A DNA stretch of 64,000 nucleotides from the NCBI RefSeq assembly GCF_011927905.1, contig NZ_JAATJL010000001.1:1922001-1986000 (forward strand), given 5' to 3'. The DNA comes from Arthrobacter pigmenti. GTDB taxonomy: Bacteria; Actinomycetota; Actinomycetes; Actinomycetales; Micrococcaceae. Under the pieces are notes generated by a model that saw only the letters and a list, made by a program, of their open reading frames with translations, ran no database searches and was not told the DNA's origin. This document shows, piece after piece, positions 51,657-62,300 of the stretch. A program made the position numbers and the translations under genes. How positions within the stretch are numbered: position 1 is the stretch's first letter; each line of letters starts with the position of its first letter.

Positions 51657-54656
51657 TTAGTCGAGGAAGCCCTGCCCGTCGAAACGGTAGAGGAAGGCGG
51701 CCATCATGTCGCGGTTCACTGCGTGAAGCGGCTTGAAGGTCTTGTCCTCGAATCCGGTGGTGATCTTGGTTTCGGCGAGCCACTGGATTTCCTTGTAGAA
51801 CGGCTTGGCAGTCGAGACGTCCGGGAACGGATTCACTGCCGGAGGCGTGTATTCCTGAACGTCCGCCATCCGGTAGAGGAACGCCGCCATCATGTCACGG
51901 TTGACCGAGACGAGTGGTCGGAATGTGCCATCATCCCAACCGGTCGTGATGCCCTCGTTCGCCAACCAGGTGATCTCCTTGTAGAAGTGGTCTCCTGGCT
52001 TGACGTCCTTGAACGGCGATACCGTCGGCGCATTCCACGCGGGTTCGCCGGCGAGGCGGTAGAGGAACGCCGCCATCACGTCCCGCTTGACCTGCCAGAG
52101 CGGCTGGAACTTGCCGTCGTCGTATCCCAAGGTGATCTCTTCGCCCGCAAGCCACGCGATCTCTGTGAAGAACACGGTCTTGTGGGGGATGTCGGGGAAC
52201 GGCGGAGCAAGTGCCGGCAGCAGCGCCGAGACGGGCGAGAAGGCACTGACGCCCTTCGCGTTTCGGGCCGCTACCTGGAACCGGTGGTCCTGGTCCGCAG
52301 GAAGGCCGGTGATCTTCACCGTCGTTGCGTCAGCCGGCGCCTCGATCAGCTCACCGACCTGCGTTCCGTTCTGGTCGGTGACCCGGATTTCGAACCCGGT
52401 GATCGGCGTTCCGCCGTCGGCCGGTGGGGTCAGCTGGAGCTGTGCCTCACCGATACGCGCCGCAGCTATGTTGAGCGCAGGTGCCACCGGGGTGGCAGGG
52501 CGGCGCTCCGGAGCCGGGGTGTCGAACAGGCGTCCGACGACGACGAAGTTGTTCGTCTGGCCGATCAGCCGGGGCACATCGAACTCGACACCGTTTGCGT
52601 CCGTCAACTGCTCCAACTTGAAGAAGTTGGTGTCGAACGGGCTGCCCGTAACCGGTGCCTCAGTTGCGCCGTCGCCCAGGTAACCGTCCGGAGCGAGGGT
52701 GGACTTCAGGAACGGTCCGATCTGGGACTCCTTCAGCAGGTCCGGCGAGCAGGCAGCGTCCAGGCAACCGATGTCGGCTGTGTACGCGAGCTCGCCATCC
52801 TCGTCCTCCGGATCGGCAGTCATGACGTCGACGCCGTAGGGCTGGGTGATTCTGTAGGTGGCGCCCGGTTCGAGGCCCCGCATGCTGTAGCGGGTGCGTC
52901 CGAACATCACCTGATCGCCCTCTTTAGGAACTTCGTTGGCGAATGCGGCTTCCATCGCCAGGACCAGCCGTGCGCGGCCACCCCCGGTGACCGGAATCTC
53001 GGCACCGGCTGACCACCAGAAGGACTCTCCGGGGAAGCTGGTCGGGAACTGCGCCAACTCCGTGTCGAACGGTGCTTCCAGCCCACAAGCGGGATCATCC
53101 AGGCAGAGTGCCAGTTTCTGGCCGTTCCAGTCGGTCAGGTACTCGGGGAAACCGTGGTTGCCCTTCGGACCTACCTCCTTGATGTTGTACACGACGTAGT
53201 TGTACTTGGAGTTCGGTCCCACCAAACCCTGGTCGCTGACGGCCAGGGTGTTCAGGACAGTGGACGTCCGCAGCTCGACCGGATCCGAGTATTCCTTGGT
53301 GGATCCAACCGGGTTTCCATCTACGTCCACCGTCGGGCGGGTGCCGTCAGTGGTGTAGAAGATGTCCGGATCAGCGCCGCCCAACGGATCCGTGGCGGTC
53401 AACGTGACCGTCTGGGCGCCCTGGAGGACAATCCGCCCGTTGACTGGTGCCTCGGACAGACCGTCCGGAGTCGCCGTGACGGTCGGCAGCGAGGTGTCCA
53501 CCGTGTACTGCTGGGTGTACGTTTCGCTCACCCCACCGTTGGCATCCACCGCGAAGTACTTCAGCGTGGTGTGCCGGATAGTGGTGGGGTTGCCGAGGTC
53601 GTCCACTGCATCCGGAGCCGCTGCGGGGATAGTAACGGTCGCAGCGAATCCCGGCTTACCGTCCGTCGCCACGCGGGTGCCGTTAGTGAGCGTCGGTTCG
53701 GTCCCGTCCAGGGTGTAGACAATGTCCGCTTCCTTCGGGAAAGAAGGCTGCACGTATACATCGGTAGCCGCACCAAACAGGTCGCCCGGCTGGTCCACCG
53801 TCGCGCGGAGCTGGGCAATCCGTCCGGTGACCGAGAACAGCTCAGTTTCCACCGAATTGACGCCGGGGCCGCCTGCGTTGGGGCCCTCAATCCGGAAGAA
53901 GTTGGTGTTGTTCGGGCTGCCGACCACTGCGTGCGGAATGGCCGGGTTGCCGATGTAGCCCTCCGGTGCCGTTTGGCCCTGATTCGGATCCCAACGCAGG
54001 AACGGACCGATATGGCCCGTCATGGCCAGCTCGAAACCGCAGGGCGGGCTCATGCAGCCGATGTCCTGGGTCTCGTTAATCTCGCCCTCCACATCCGTGA
54101 CAATGTTCTCCACCCCATACGGAGTGGTGATTTTGTAGGAGGTGTTGGGGTTCAGTGAGTCGATCCGGATGCGCTGGCGGGAAAACGCCACCTGCTGGCC
54201 AACTGCCACCCCGCCGGCACCGCCGAACGCGGCTTCCTGGGCGTACACAAGCAGCGCGCGGTCGCCGATCGGCCGGTCAATCTCGGCTTCGGCGGCCCAC
54301 CAGAAACCCTCATCCGGATAGTTCTCCGGGAGGGAGATGGGTGCGTTCGGATTCGGAATCTCGGCGCCGCACATGATCGCTTCGAGGCAGAGTTCAAGGC
54401 GAAGCGGATCGAGGCCGGCCGAGGCGAGCCCGTTGTCTTCGTACCAGAGCGGGTAGCCGTTAGAGGAGTCGATAGGACCCACGGCGGCGAGGCTTGACCC
54501 ACCGGGGACTGCCGCAATCTCAACTGCGGTCGCTGCCGGCGGCGCCACCAGGATCGGCAGGCAAACCGCGCCCGCCGCAACAATAGATGCCATCCGCCTT
54601 CCGGCGGATGAGCGAGTTTCACCTCGGCGGTGCCGAGGCCGTTCGTACTCAAACAT
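51657..54656 (-). CDS. Secreted surface protein with chitobiase-type, FN3 and SLH repeats
   Basis: 999 aa. Signal peptide at the N-terminus (basic run then MASIVAAGAVCLPILVAPPAATA). Two similar domains of about 200 residues follow (each with NYPDEGFWWAAEAEI- or FPTSFPGESFWWSAGAEI-like starts), plus chitobiase_C-type repeats (IVYTLDGTEPTLTNGT, IFYTTDGTRPTVDVDG), an FN3-like domain (TPITGFEIRVTDQNGTQVGEL) and three SLH repeats, each with the pattern WLAxxxITxGxxDxxFxPL and RDMMAAFLYR. The SLH part should anchor it to cell wall polymers. No catalytic residues are clear; a binding or structural role is likely. Confidence 0.8.
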   Translation of the reverse strand: MFEYERPRHRRGETRSSAGRRMASIVAAGAVCLPILVAPPAATAVEIAAVPGGSSLAAVGPIDSSNGYPLWYEDNGLASAGLDPLRLELCLEAIMCGAEIPNPNAPISLPENYPDEGFWWAAEAEIDRPIGDRALLVYAQEAAFGGAGGVAVGQQVAFSRQRIRIDSLNPNTSYKITTPYGVENIVTDVEGEINETQDIGCMSPPCGFELAMTGHIGPFLRWDPNQGQTAPEGYIGNPAIPHAVVGSPNNTNFFRIEGPNAGGPGVNSVETELFSVTGRIAQLRATVDQPGDLFGAATDVYVQPSFPKEADIVYTLDGTEPTLTNGTRVATDGKPGFAATVTIPAAAPDAVDDLGNPTTIRHTTLKYFAVDANGGVSETYTQQYTVDTSLPTVTATPDGLSEAPVNGRIVLQGAQTVTLTATDPLGGADPDIFYTTDGTRPTVDVDGNPVGSTKEYSDPVELRTSTVLNTLAVSDQGLVGPNSKYNYVVYNIKEVGPKGNHGFPEYLTDWNGQKLALCLDDPACGLEAPFDTELAQFPTSFPGESFWWSAGAEIPVTGGGRARLVLAMEAAFANEVPKEGDQVMFGRTRYSMRGLEPGATYRITQPYGVDVMTADPEDEDGELAYTADIGCLDAACSPDLLKESQIGPFLKSTLAPDGYLGDGATEAPVTGSPFDTNFFKLEQLTDANGVEFDVPRLIGQTNNFVVVGRLFDTPAPERRPATPVAPALNIAAARIGEAQLQLTPPADGGTPITGFEIRVTDQNGTQVGELIEAPADATTVKITGLPADQDHRFQVAARNAKGVSAFSPVSALLPALAPPFPDIPHKTVFFTEIAWLAGEEITLGYDDGKFQPLWQVKRDVMAAFLYRLAGEPAWNAPTVSPFKDVKPGDHFYKEITWLANEGITTGWDDGTFRPLVSVNRDMMAAFLYRMADVQEYTPPAVNPFPDVSTAKPFYKEIQWLAETKITTGFEDKTFKPLHAVNRDMMAAFLYRFDGQGFLD

Positions 54657-54805
54657 TGTGAAGACCTGCCCTCTAATTGAAGTGATGACCGGCAGACGCG
54701 CCTAGTTGAGCGACTGTCCCGGCCAGCATTTCCTGCCGGGCTTGTAAAAAGCTTTGGGAATGTCAGGTCATGGTTTTCCCATGGTGAAAAGAAAACACTT
54801 CCTTC

Positions 54806-55441
54806 ATGGCTATTCATCTCCATACCCCCGCGTCCAACCCACGTCCCCAGGACGATTCCGTCCGCCCAGGTGACTTTCAAACCCCGGAGGATGCCGCCGT
54901 CGTCGTGCCGGCAGGAGAGCAAGGAAGTGAACGACGACGGCGGGTCGGCTGGCGCAGGATGGCCGTCCCGGCCGTCCTGCTCCTAGGGCTGGGAAGCGGC
55001 CTGGCATGGGTGCTGTCCAATAACGCGGAAGAAGAGCCGAGCACGATGCTCGGCGCGACGGACGAGATCGACGGCGGCCTGGCACGCATCAACGGCATCA
55101 TTCCGCTTGAGACGGACGGTTGGGCGCCCGTCGGGGACCCGGCTGCCCTGGCGGAGCCGGTGGCCGAGGGTGCCCACCGCGTCCGCATCCTCCTTGAGCT
55201 CACGGCGCTGGAGGCAGAGGGAATTGACTTCCGGGCTTCTGACTACGCGGTCGAGGGGCTCGGCGCAGGCGAACCGCGTGTCATCTGGTCCTCGCCCGCG
55301 GAAGTGACGGCAGAGCAGGGCGAGACAATCGAGGCTGTCCTGGTCTTCGAAATCCCCAATCAGGCGATTGCCCTGGAGCTCAGCGGCGCTGACGACCTGC
55401 GGCTCTCGATGGGTACCGATCACCACACGTCGGCCGGCTGA
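54806..55441 (+). CDS. Membrane-anchored extracytoplasmic protein of unknown function
   Basis: 211 aa with a single hydrophobic segment near residue 52 (MAVPAVLLLGLGSGLAWVLSN) preceded by RRRRVGWRR, so N-in, C-out. The outside part is beta-rich (VRILLELTALEAEGIDFRASDYAVEGLG, EAVLVFEIPNQAIALELSG), reminiscent of DUF4352-like domains. Divergent from the SLH protein gene and upstream of a SARP-type regulator, so it belongs to the same surface locus. No named family recognised with certainty. Confidence 0.7.
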   Translation: MAIHLHTPASNPRPQDDSVRPGDFQTPEDAAVVVPAGEQGSERRRRVGWRRMAVPAVLLLGLGSGLAWVLSNNAEEEPSTMLGATDEIDGGLARINGIIPLETDGWAPVGDPAALAEPVAEGAHRVRILLELTALEAEGIDFRASDYAVEGLGAGEPRVIWSSPAEVTAEQGETIEAVLVFEIPNQAIALELSGADDLRLSMGTDHHTSAG

Positions 55442-55449
55442 GCGGGTAA

Positions 55450-55496
55450 CTGAGTAGTACTCACGACTACTCACTACTTACACCAGTACTACTCAG
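55450..55496. promoter_or_regulatory. 12-bp inverted repeat with ACTACT direct repeats upstream of SARP gene
   Basis: CTGAGTAGTACT (55450-55461) is exactly complementary to AGTACTACTCAG (55485-55496). Between them lie further ACTACT copies (GACTACTCACTACTTAC). SARP regulators bind direct repeats of about 7 bp spaced one helical turn, so this array is a good candidate for autoregulation. It lies 138 nt before the regulator start. Confidence 0.65.
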
Positions 55497-55633
55497 GCAC
55501 AACCTAAGTATTGTGGCCCGGTTTTAGGGGGAGGCAGCGGAAATAATCGGGTAGACCCTACTCGTGTTACGCGAAAACAAGCTCCCTAGGTTGGAAAACG
55601 TCATCATCCGCACTTGAACACGAGGTCTCGATC

Positions 55634-56623
55634 ATGTTGCAGTCAGACGCATTCTCACCAGCACACTCCGGCTCACAGCCCGCACCCGCAATCCCCCAGA
55701 ACCACCTCACCATCAACCTCATCGGAGCGCTCCAGATCCGGCGGGGAGACACCGTGCTCGACGCGCGGGCACTCGGCGGACCGAAGCCGCGCCAGATCCT
55801 GGAGATCCTGCTCCTCAACCTCGGCACCCCCGTTTCGAAGGACAGGCTGATCGAACTCCTCTGGGGCGGACGTCCGCCGGCAGAGGCATTGCCGACGCTC
55901 GAAAGTTACGTGAGCGTCCTCCGCCGCAACCTCCAGCCAGGCAGCGGCAAGGCCGGCCCACTGCGCACCACCACTGGCGGCTACGTCATGGACCGTACGC
56001 TCGTGGACCTGGACCTCAACCGCTTCGAGCAGCTCATCCGCCAGGCGCAGCACTCTTCAGGGAGCGATGCACTGAATAAGCTCCGCACTGCACTGTCGCT
56101 GGCCACTGCTCCCCTACTCGGCGACGAACTGCTGCCGGCCTGGGCAGAGGACGAACGCGAACTCCACGCCACCCGCGTGCTTGACGCGACAATCCTCGCT
56201 GCGGAGACCGCGGCAGGCATTGGGAAGGCCGAGGAGTCGATCGAACTGGCACAGCGGGCCCTCAAGTCAGATCCCCTGAATGAACGGGCCTGGTTGTGCC
56301 TCATCCTCGGCCTTGAGCAGGCCGGCCGGCATGCCGAGGGACTCCAGAGCTACGAACGTTGCCGCCGTGCCATGGACCGCGAGTTGGGTTGCGCTCCGGG
56401 CCCCGGCCTCAAGGCAGCGTACGCCCGGCTCCTGCAGACAACGGCCGACGGCGAAGGCGAACTCTCGGACGTCCTTTCGGCGTTGCTGATGCTGCACAGC
56501 CAGCTCAGCCGGCAGGCGACGTTCGCCACGCAGCCACTTGCCACCCCCAACGTCCGGCAGGCCCTGCGGGAGGCCGGCAACGTCATCAATTCCTTTATTG
56601 TCCGTGCGATGTCAGCAGCCTGA
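55634..56623 (+). CDS. SARP-family (AfsR/BTAD) transcriptional regulator
   Basis: 329 aa. The N-terminal OmpR-type winged helix is INLIGALQIRRGDTVLDARALGGPKPRQILEILLLNLGTPVSKDRLIELLWGGRPP; the BTAD domain follows (LDLNRFEQLIRQAQ, ALSLATAPLLGDELLPAWAEDERELH, GLEQAGRHAEGLQSYERCRRAMDRELG). A C-terminal tail of about 70 residues has no clear domain. SARPs activate secondary-metabolite and secretion genes. Here the neighbours are surface oxidases, so it may control the SLH-anchored enzymes. A 12-bp inverted repeat lies upstream. Confidence 0.9.
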   Translation: MLQSDAFSPAHSGSQPAPAIPQNHLTINLIGALQIRRGDTVLDARALGGPKPRQILEILLLNLGTPVSKDRLIELLWGGRPPAEALPTLESYVSVLRRNLQPGSGKAGPLRTTTGGYVMDRTLVDLDLNRFEQLIRQAQHSSGSDALNKLRTALSLATAPLLGDELLPAWAEDERELHATRVLDATILAAETAAGIGKAEESIELAQRALKSDPLNERAWLCLILGLEQAGRHAEGLQSYERCRRAMDRELGCAPGPGLKAAYARLLQTTADGEGELSDVLSALLMLHSQLSRQATFATQPLATPNVRQALREAGNVINSFIVRAMSAA

Positions 56624-56696
56624 GGTTTCCATTCATTCAAGGTTTCTCCAAGTGCTTACAGGGACGCTTGGATAAACCCTTCATAAGGAGAAAACA

Positions 56697-58886
56697 ATGT
56701 CTATTTCGCGACGCCAGGTAATCCTTTTTGGTGGCCTTGGTGTGTTGGGGGCCGGAGCACTCACCGTTCCTACGCGGTCTGTCGAGGCCAAAGTAGCGAG
56801 CGCACTCGATCCATCGCAGATGCCTGTTCCTTTCCGCGCACAATTCCTCCGGACACCGGTGCTCGCACCGTACGCCACCGGCTATGACCCGGAGGACGAG
56901 ATGAAGATCAACTACTACTCGATCACCCAGTCCGTGGGCAACGCGTCGATGCTGCCGAACCGCAACCTCCTCACCCCGATCCTGGGGTACAACGGCACCT
57001 TCCCGGGACCCACCCTGAAGATGGATCGCTGGACCAAGTCGGTTGTACGGGTCCGCAATCAGCTGCCGGCAACCCACCCCACCATGGGCCACAACCTGTA
57101 CACGTCCACGCACCTGCACGGCTCGGCGTCGCTCCCCCAGTTCGACGGGTATGCATCGGACATCGCGATGCCCGGGTTCTACAAGGACTACAAGTACCCG
57201 AACAACCAGCACGCCCGTACCCTCTGGTACCACGACCACGCAGTCCACTACACGGCACCGAACGTGTACTCGGGCCTTGCCGGCCAGTATCACGTCCACG
57301 ACCCCCTGGAGCGGCAGCTTCTTCCGCAGGGCCAGTTCGACGTCGCGCTCACTCTTTCCGACGCCATGTTCGCTGCGGACGGCTCGCTGGGTTACGACGA
57401 CGACAGCCACTCGGGCCTCTGGGGCGACGTCATCATGGCGAACGGCAGGCCGTGGCCCGTCATGCAGGTCCAGCGGCGCATTTACCGGTTCCGCATCCTG
57501 AACGCGAGCATCTCGCGGTCCTTCCGTCCGTACCTCAGCACCGGCGACCCGGTCACCGTGGTGGCCACCGACGGGGGCCTCATGCCGTACGCCCAGTCCG
57601 TGTACGAGTGGAGGCACGGCAGTGCCGAGCGGTACGAGGTCCTCATCGACTTCCGGCACTATCAGCCGGGCCAGCGCGTGGAACTGCGCAACCTCTCGAA
57701 CAAGAACAACGTTGACTACGATTTCACGCACAAGATGATGGCCTTCGACGTCACCGACGAGCCTGTGGACACCTCGGACCCCACCTGGAACACCATTCCC
57801 GTGGAACTGAACCCCTCCAACGAGGTCATGACACTGAAGGAGAGCGATGCGACCAAGTTCCGGTCCTTCCGGCTCAAGCGGGATGACATCACCAATCTGT
57901 GGTCCATCGATGACATGAACTGGGCCGAGGTGATCGCGAGCAACTACCGCAAGGTCATTGCTGATCCGGAGCTCGATGCCGTGGAGATCTGGGAGTTCGA
58001 CAACCGTTCCGGCGGCTGGTTCCACCCGGTCCACATCCACCTGCTGGACTTCAAGATCATCGGCGGCGAAGACCGCGCGGACTTCTCCTACGAGCAGGGG
58101 CCCAAGGACGTTGTGTACTGCGGGGAGGGCGAGAAGGTGCGGCTGCTCATGAAGTTCGGTCCGCATCGCGGCCGCTACATGATCCACTGCCACAACCTCC
58201 CACACGAGGATCACGACATGATGGTCCAGTTCAGCGTCGGTATGGCTCCGGAAGACTTCGAGCTTGACGTGAACGACCCGATCAACGCGGCCAAACCGGG
58301 CTGGGACGACGGCGTGTACCCGCCCGAGCTTCCTCCCGCGCCGACCTTCAGTGACGTGAACGAAGACACTGTCTTCGCCAAGGAGATCACCTGGATTGCC
58401 GCCGTCGGCATCACCACCGGTTACCCGGACGGTTCATACAAGCCGCTCTACCAGGTGAACCGCGACATGATGGCCGCGTTCCTCTACCGGCTCGCCGGCA
58501 AACCGGACCACCAGCCCACGCAGAAGTTCAAGGACGTCTCGCCGGGCCACGTGTTCTTCAAGGAGATCAGCTGGCTCGCAACCCAGAAGATCACCACCGG
58601 CTGGCCTGACGGCACTTTCCGGCCCTATCAGCCGATCAACCGCGACCAGATGGCAGCGTTCCTGTACAGGTTCGCGGGCAGCCCGGTGGTGGAGAAGTTC
58701 TCCGACTTCAAGGATGTGAAACCGGGCATGCCGTTCTACAAGGAGATCAGTTGGCTCGCCGACACGGGGGTAACCGAGGGTTGGGAAGACAACACCTTCC
58801 GCCCCCTGCAGCCCGTCTACCGCGACACGATGGCAGCATTCCTCCACCGCTTCGCAAAGCGCGTCCTGAGGGACAGCGACGACTGA
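56697..58886 (+). CDS. Multicopper oxidase with C-terminal SLH repeats
   Basis: 729 aa with AAGGAG in front. A twin-Arg-like signal (SRRQVILFGGLGVLGAGAL) suggests Tat export with copper bound. Copper ligands are complete: HLHG (residues 139-142), WYHDH (177-181), HPVHIHLLDF and HCHNLPHEDHDMM, giving T1 and T2/T3 sites. The oxidase part ends near residue 520. Three SLH-type repeats then follow (WIAAVGITTGYPDGSYKPL, WLATQKITTGWPDGTFRPY, WLADTGVTEGWEDNTFRPL). It should oxidise phenols, bilirubin-like substrates or metals at the cell surface. Fusion to wall-binding repeats is unusual for a multicopper oxidase. Confidence 0.9.
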   Translation: MSISRRQVILFGGLGVLGAGALTVPTRSVEAKVASALDPSQMPVPFRAQFLRTPVLAPYATGYDPEDEMKINYYSITQSVGNASMLPNRNLLTPILGYNGTFPGPTLKMDRWTKSVVRVRNQLPATHPTMGHNLYTSTHLHGSASLPQFDGYASDIAMPGFYKDYKYPNNQHARTLWYHDHAVHYTAPNVYSGLAGQYHVHDPLERQLLPQGQFDVALTLSDAMFAADGSLGYDDDSHSGLWGDVIMANGRPWPVMQVQRRIYRFRILNASISRSFRPYLSTGDPVTVVATDGGLMPYAQSVYEWRHGSAERYEVLIDFRHYQPGQRVELRNLSNKNNVDYDFTHKMMAFDVTDEPVDTSDPTWNTIPVELNPSNEVMTLKESDATKFRSFRLKRDDITNLWSIDDMNWAEVIASNYRKVIADPELDAVEIWEFDNRSGGWFHPVHIHLLDFKIIGGEDRADFSYEQGPKDVVYCGEGEKVRLLMKFGPHRGRYMIHCHNLPHEDHDMMVQFSVGMAPEDFELDVNDPINAAKPGWDDGVYPPELPPAPTFSDVNEDTVFAKEITWIAAVGITTGYPDGSYKPLYQVNRDMMAAFLYRLAGKPDHQPTQKFKDVSPGHVFFKEISWLATQKITTGWPDGTFRPYQPINRDQMAAFLYRFAGSPVVEKFSDFKDVKPGMPFYKEISWLADTGVTEGWEDNTFRPLQPVYRDTMAAFLHRFAKRVLRDSDD

Positions 58887-59124
58887 GCTGAGCACACAAC
58901 GACGACGACGGCTGGCCCGGATCCCCGGGTCGGCCGTCTCGCTGTGCCCGCCGTCTCTAAACCCGCGTCTCGCAACACGCGCGTATCGGCCCACACAGCG
59001 CGTTTCGGCCCTGCGACGCACTCGTGAAGGTGTCGCAGGGCCGCAACGCATCAGTGGAGCCGGAATGCGTCAGCAGGCCACACTGATCGGGGACGCTTCC
59101 AGCACCTGCACGCCCATGGGCTGG

Positions 59125-59199
59125 AGCAGCGGACGCCACTGCCCCCGGCACCAGCACCCGCACCCGCAACCAGCAGCGGACGCCACTGCCCCCGGCACC
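59125..59199. repeat. 28-bp direct repeat, period 47 bp
   Basis: AGCAGCGGACGCCACTGCCC and the following CCGGCACC are found at 59125-59152 and again at 59172-59199. The region 58887-59308 between the two surface enzymes has no convincing gene; it holds this repeat and the terminator below. Confidence 0.8.
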
Positions 59200-59242
59200 C
59201 GCACCAGCAACCAGCAACCCAGCACCAGCACCAGTGCCCGGA

Positions 59243-59282
59243 CAGCCAGGAGCCCCGGGACGAATCCCGGGGCTCCTGGCTG
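59243..59282. terminator. 17-bp perfect hairpin between converging surface-enzyme genes
   Basis: CAGCCAGGAGCCCCGGG (59243-59259) pairs with CCCGGGGCTCCTGGCTG (59266-59282) around a 6-nt loop. It can end the peroxidase transcript on the minus strand and the multicopper oxidase transcript on the plus strand. Confidence 0.85.
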
Positions 59283-59308
59283 TTGTGGGTTCGGGAACCC
59301 GAAGACGG

Positions 59309-62300
59309 TTACTTGTTCAGGCCATCAAAGCGGTACATGAACGCGGCCATCATGTCGCGGTTGACTGCTTCGAAGGGTCGGAACGTGCGGTCCGGGTAGC
59401 CCGTGGTGATCTTCGTGGACGCGAGCCAGGAGACCTCCTTGTAGAAGGCACTGCCGGGCCGCATATCCACGAAGGGTGAGACGGCCGGTGGTGTGTAGGC
59501 CGGCTCCCCTGCATACCGGTACATGAACGCGGCCATCATGTCCCGGTTGACGGCCAGGTGCGGCTTGAACGTGCCGTCCGGGTAGCCTGTCGTGATTCCA
59601 TTTGCCTCCAGCCACGCGACCTCCTTGTAGAACCTGCCGCCGGCGGGGATGTCATTGAAGGGCGACACCCTCGGAGGCGCGAAGGCGGGTTCTCCAGCCA
59701 GGCGGTACATGAAGGCTGCCATCTCGTCACGCTTGATTGCCTGGTAGGGACGGAAGGTCCCATCCTCCAGGTAACCGGTGGTGATGCCGTTATCGAGCAG
59801 CCACACGATCTCCGTGAAGAACGGCTGATTCTGCGGTACATCCCGGAACGGAGGCAGTGTGGCTGCCAGCGGTGCCGAAAGACCGGAGAAGGCGCCCATG
59901 CCCGCGTCGTTGGTCGCCGCAACCTGGAACCGGAGGGCAATGCCCGCTGGAAGCCTGGTCAGTGACAGCGACCGTGCGTTCGCCGGTGCCGTACGAAGCT
60001 CACCGACCTGCGCTCCCGCAGGGTCCACCACCCGTACCGAGAATCCGGTGACGGGAGCCCCGCCGTCGGCGCCCGGCGTCCAGCTGACTGTCGCGTTGCC
60101 GCGTCCGCCGGTGGGAGCGGCGATCGTGGGCGCAGCCGGGCGACCAGCCGCCAGCGTCACAGCCGGGGACGGATCCGAGAGCGCACCGTTACCGGCAGCA
60201 TTCACGGCCTGCACCCGGAACGTGTACGTCGCGCCGTTGCGCAGTCCGGTGATCGTGGTGGTTGTTCCAGCGCCGGTGAGCGGCACAGTCCGTGTGACCA
60301 CTCCGCTCTCCAGCACCTGCACCCGGTAGGACGTCACCGGTGTACCGGTGTTGCCCGCCGGGGCGGTCCAGGAAAGATCTACGACGCCGGCGCCAGGGAC
60401 ACCCCGTACGTTCGTGGGTGCCGCAGGAGCCACGTTGGGAACTACCGGGTTGGAGAGTGCCGAGAACCCGGAGGCTCCGAGCTCGTTCACAGCACGAACC
60501 TGGAAGCGGTAGGACTGGCCGTTGATGAGCCCGGTGATGTTGACGCCCGGCTCTTCTCCGCTGACCTCCCGCAGGGCTCCGACCTGCAGTCCGTTCGCGT
60601 CGACCACCCGTACGTCGTACCTGGTGACCACCGAAGCCGGTGCTTCCCACTCCACTGTCGCCGAACGGTCGCCCGCGATTGCGGGTCCGATCTCGGGAAC
60701 GGTCGGCGCCAGCGAATCGGAGAACAGCAACTGCTCGACATTACGGAGCGTGTCTATGCCGTCTCCCTCGCCGAGTGCCGGCAACGCGTCCGGATCATCG
60801 CCGAGGTGCGTCACCGTGGTGACGCTTCCTGGTGATCCCATTTCCGCGCCGGCGGGAACGGTGGTGACCCGGTAGTTCGCCTCAAGATCGGTGAAGACCG
60901 CGACGTCAACGTCGCTGCCGGTTCCGCCGTCCACGATTTCGCGGACGAGGACGATGTTTCCGGGATCGACGTCGCCTGCGAAGACCGCCGACTGCAGGGT
61001 GCGTGCGCTGCCTGCGAGGTACGGCTTCTCCATGCTGTCCGTGCTCCCGATTTCCGTAGCCGGATCTGCGGGATTGGTGCGGACGCTCATCCTCACGCGC
61101 AGTTCCCGGTCGCCATCGAGGATGTCGTTGCCGGAGCGTCCCTCCAGGAGATCGCTGCCGCCGCCGCCGAGGATGATGTTGCCTTCTCCCCAGATGTTCC
61201 CGTTGTCCGTGGCGGCGTCAGGCAGCAGGTCCGCGAGGCCCTTGATCAGCCCCACGCCCTCCGCGTCCAGCCAGTTCTCGCCGGAGGTTCCTTCACCCTC
61301 GGTCAGGCGGGGGATGACATCGTCGCCACGCAGCACGTCGTTCTTGCCTGCGCCGGAGAGCGCTTCGACCTCAGCGTAGCGGTCGCGAAGAACGTCCACG
61401 GGGAGCGGGACTCCCAGCAGGTTCCGGGTGAGGTCGGTGTCCGCAGGGAGACCGTCCACCTGGTGCGTTGCCCAGTCGAATCCGGCTGCGCCCGCGTTCC
61501 GCTCGATTCCGGGGTCGGCGAGCATGATGTCGTCACCGCCCTCGGCATCGTAGTCGTCATCGCCGTTCTGACCCATCAGGATGTCGTTACCCGGTGTATT
61601 CGGGTCATCGAAGAACGGGGCGCCGCTGTCACCCATCACGAGATCCGCGCCGTCACCGCCCTGGAGCCAGTCGTCCCCGGCGTCTCCACGCGTGAAGTCA
61701 TTGCCTCCGCCTGCGATCAGGAAGTCGTTTCCCTCACCGCCGAAGGAATCGTTGGTGTTGGCGCCGCCGTTGATGAAGTCACTGCCATCCGCCCCGAGGA
61801 TCAGGTCGAGACCAGGCCCTGCGTCGAGCGCGTCGTTACCCGGACCGCCCTTCAGCACGTCGTCTCCAGCGGAATCGGTAACGACGTCGTTGCCCTCGCC
61901 TCCGAGGGCCGTGTCACCGCCGTCGTTGCCCTCGATGATGTCGTCGCCCTCGTTGCCGAGGAACGTGTCATTGTCCACGCCGCCCCAGACGCGGTCCGCG
62001 CCGGCTGTGCCGTTGAAGACGCTCTGGCCGTTGATGCCCGCCGGGTCCACCGAGTTGGTGGTCCGGTAACGGATGGTCCCATCCGGCATCCGGATAAGCA
62101 AAGCCTCTTCGTCGCATTCCGAGAGTGCATCGTCGAGGACCGTGGTCCCGTTGAACTGCAGGCGTCCGAGCTCGAACTTGCAGTCCGAGGTGCCGAAGAC
62201 GTCCGCCTTCAGGGCCGTTGCGCTCGTGTTCCGCATGATCATCTCGGCGAAGGAGTTGCCTTCGAGCTGACCCAGCAGGTTCATGCCCGGCGTGCGTGCC

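Noticed and set aside
56637..58214. 525-codon open frame opposite the multicopper oxidase
   Set aside because: Antisense shadow; the plus-strand gene has all copper-binding motifs, a signal sequence and a ribosome site.
59065..59340. 91-codon plus-strand frame in the gap between the surface enzymes
   Set aside because: Made mostly of the repeat and terminator; composition is low-complexity His/Pro/Ser/Thr and there is no ribosome site.
61600..62000. Tandem DNA repeats in the peroxidase gene as a mobile or satellite array
   Set aside because: They encode calcium-binding RTX nonapeptides (GGxGxDxxx) and vary at DNA level as expected of a protein repeat.
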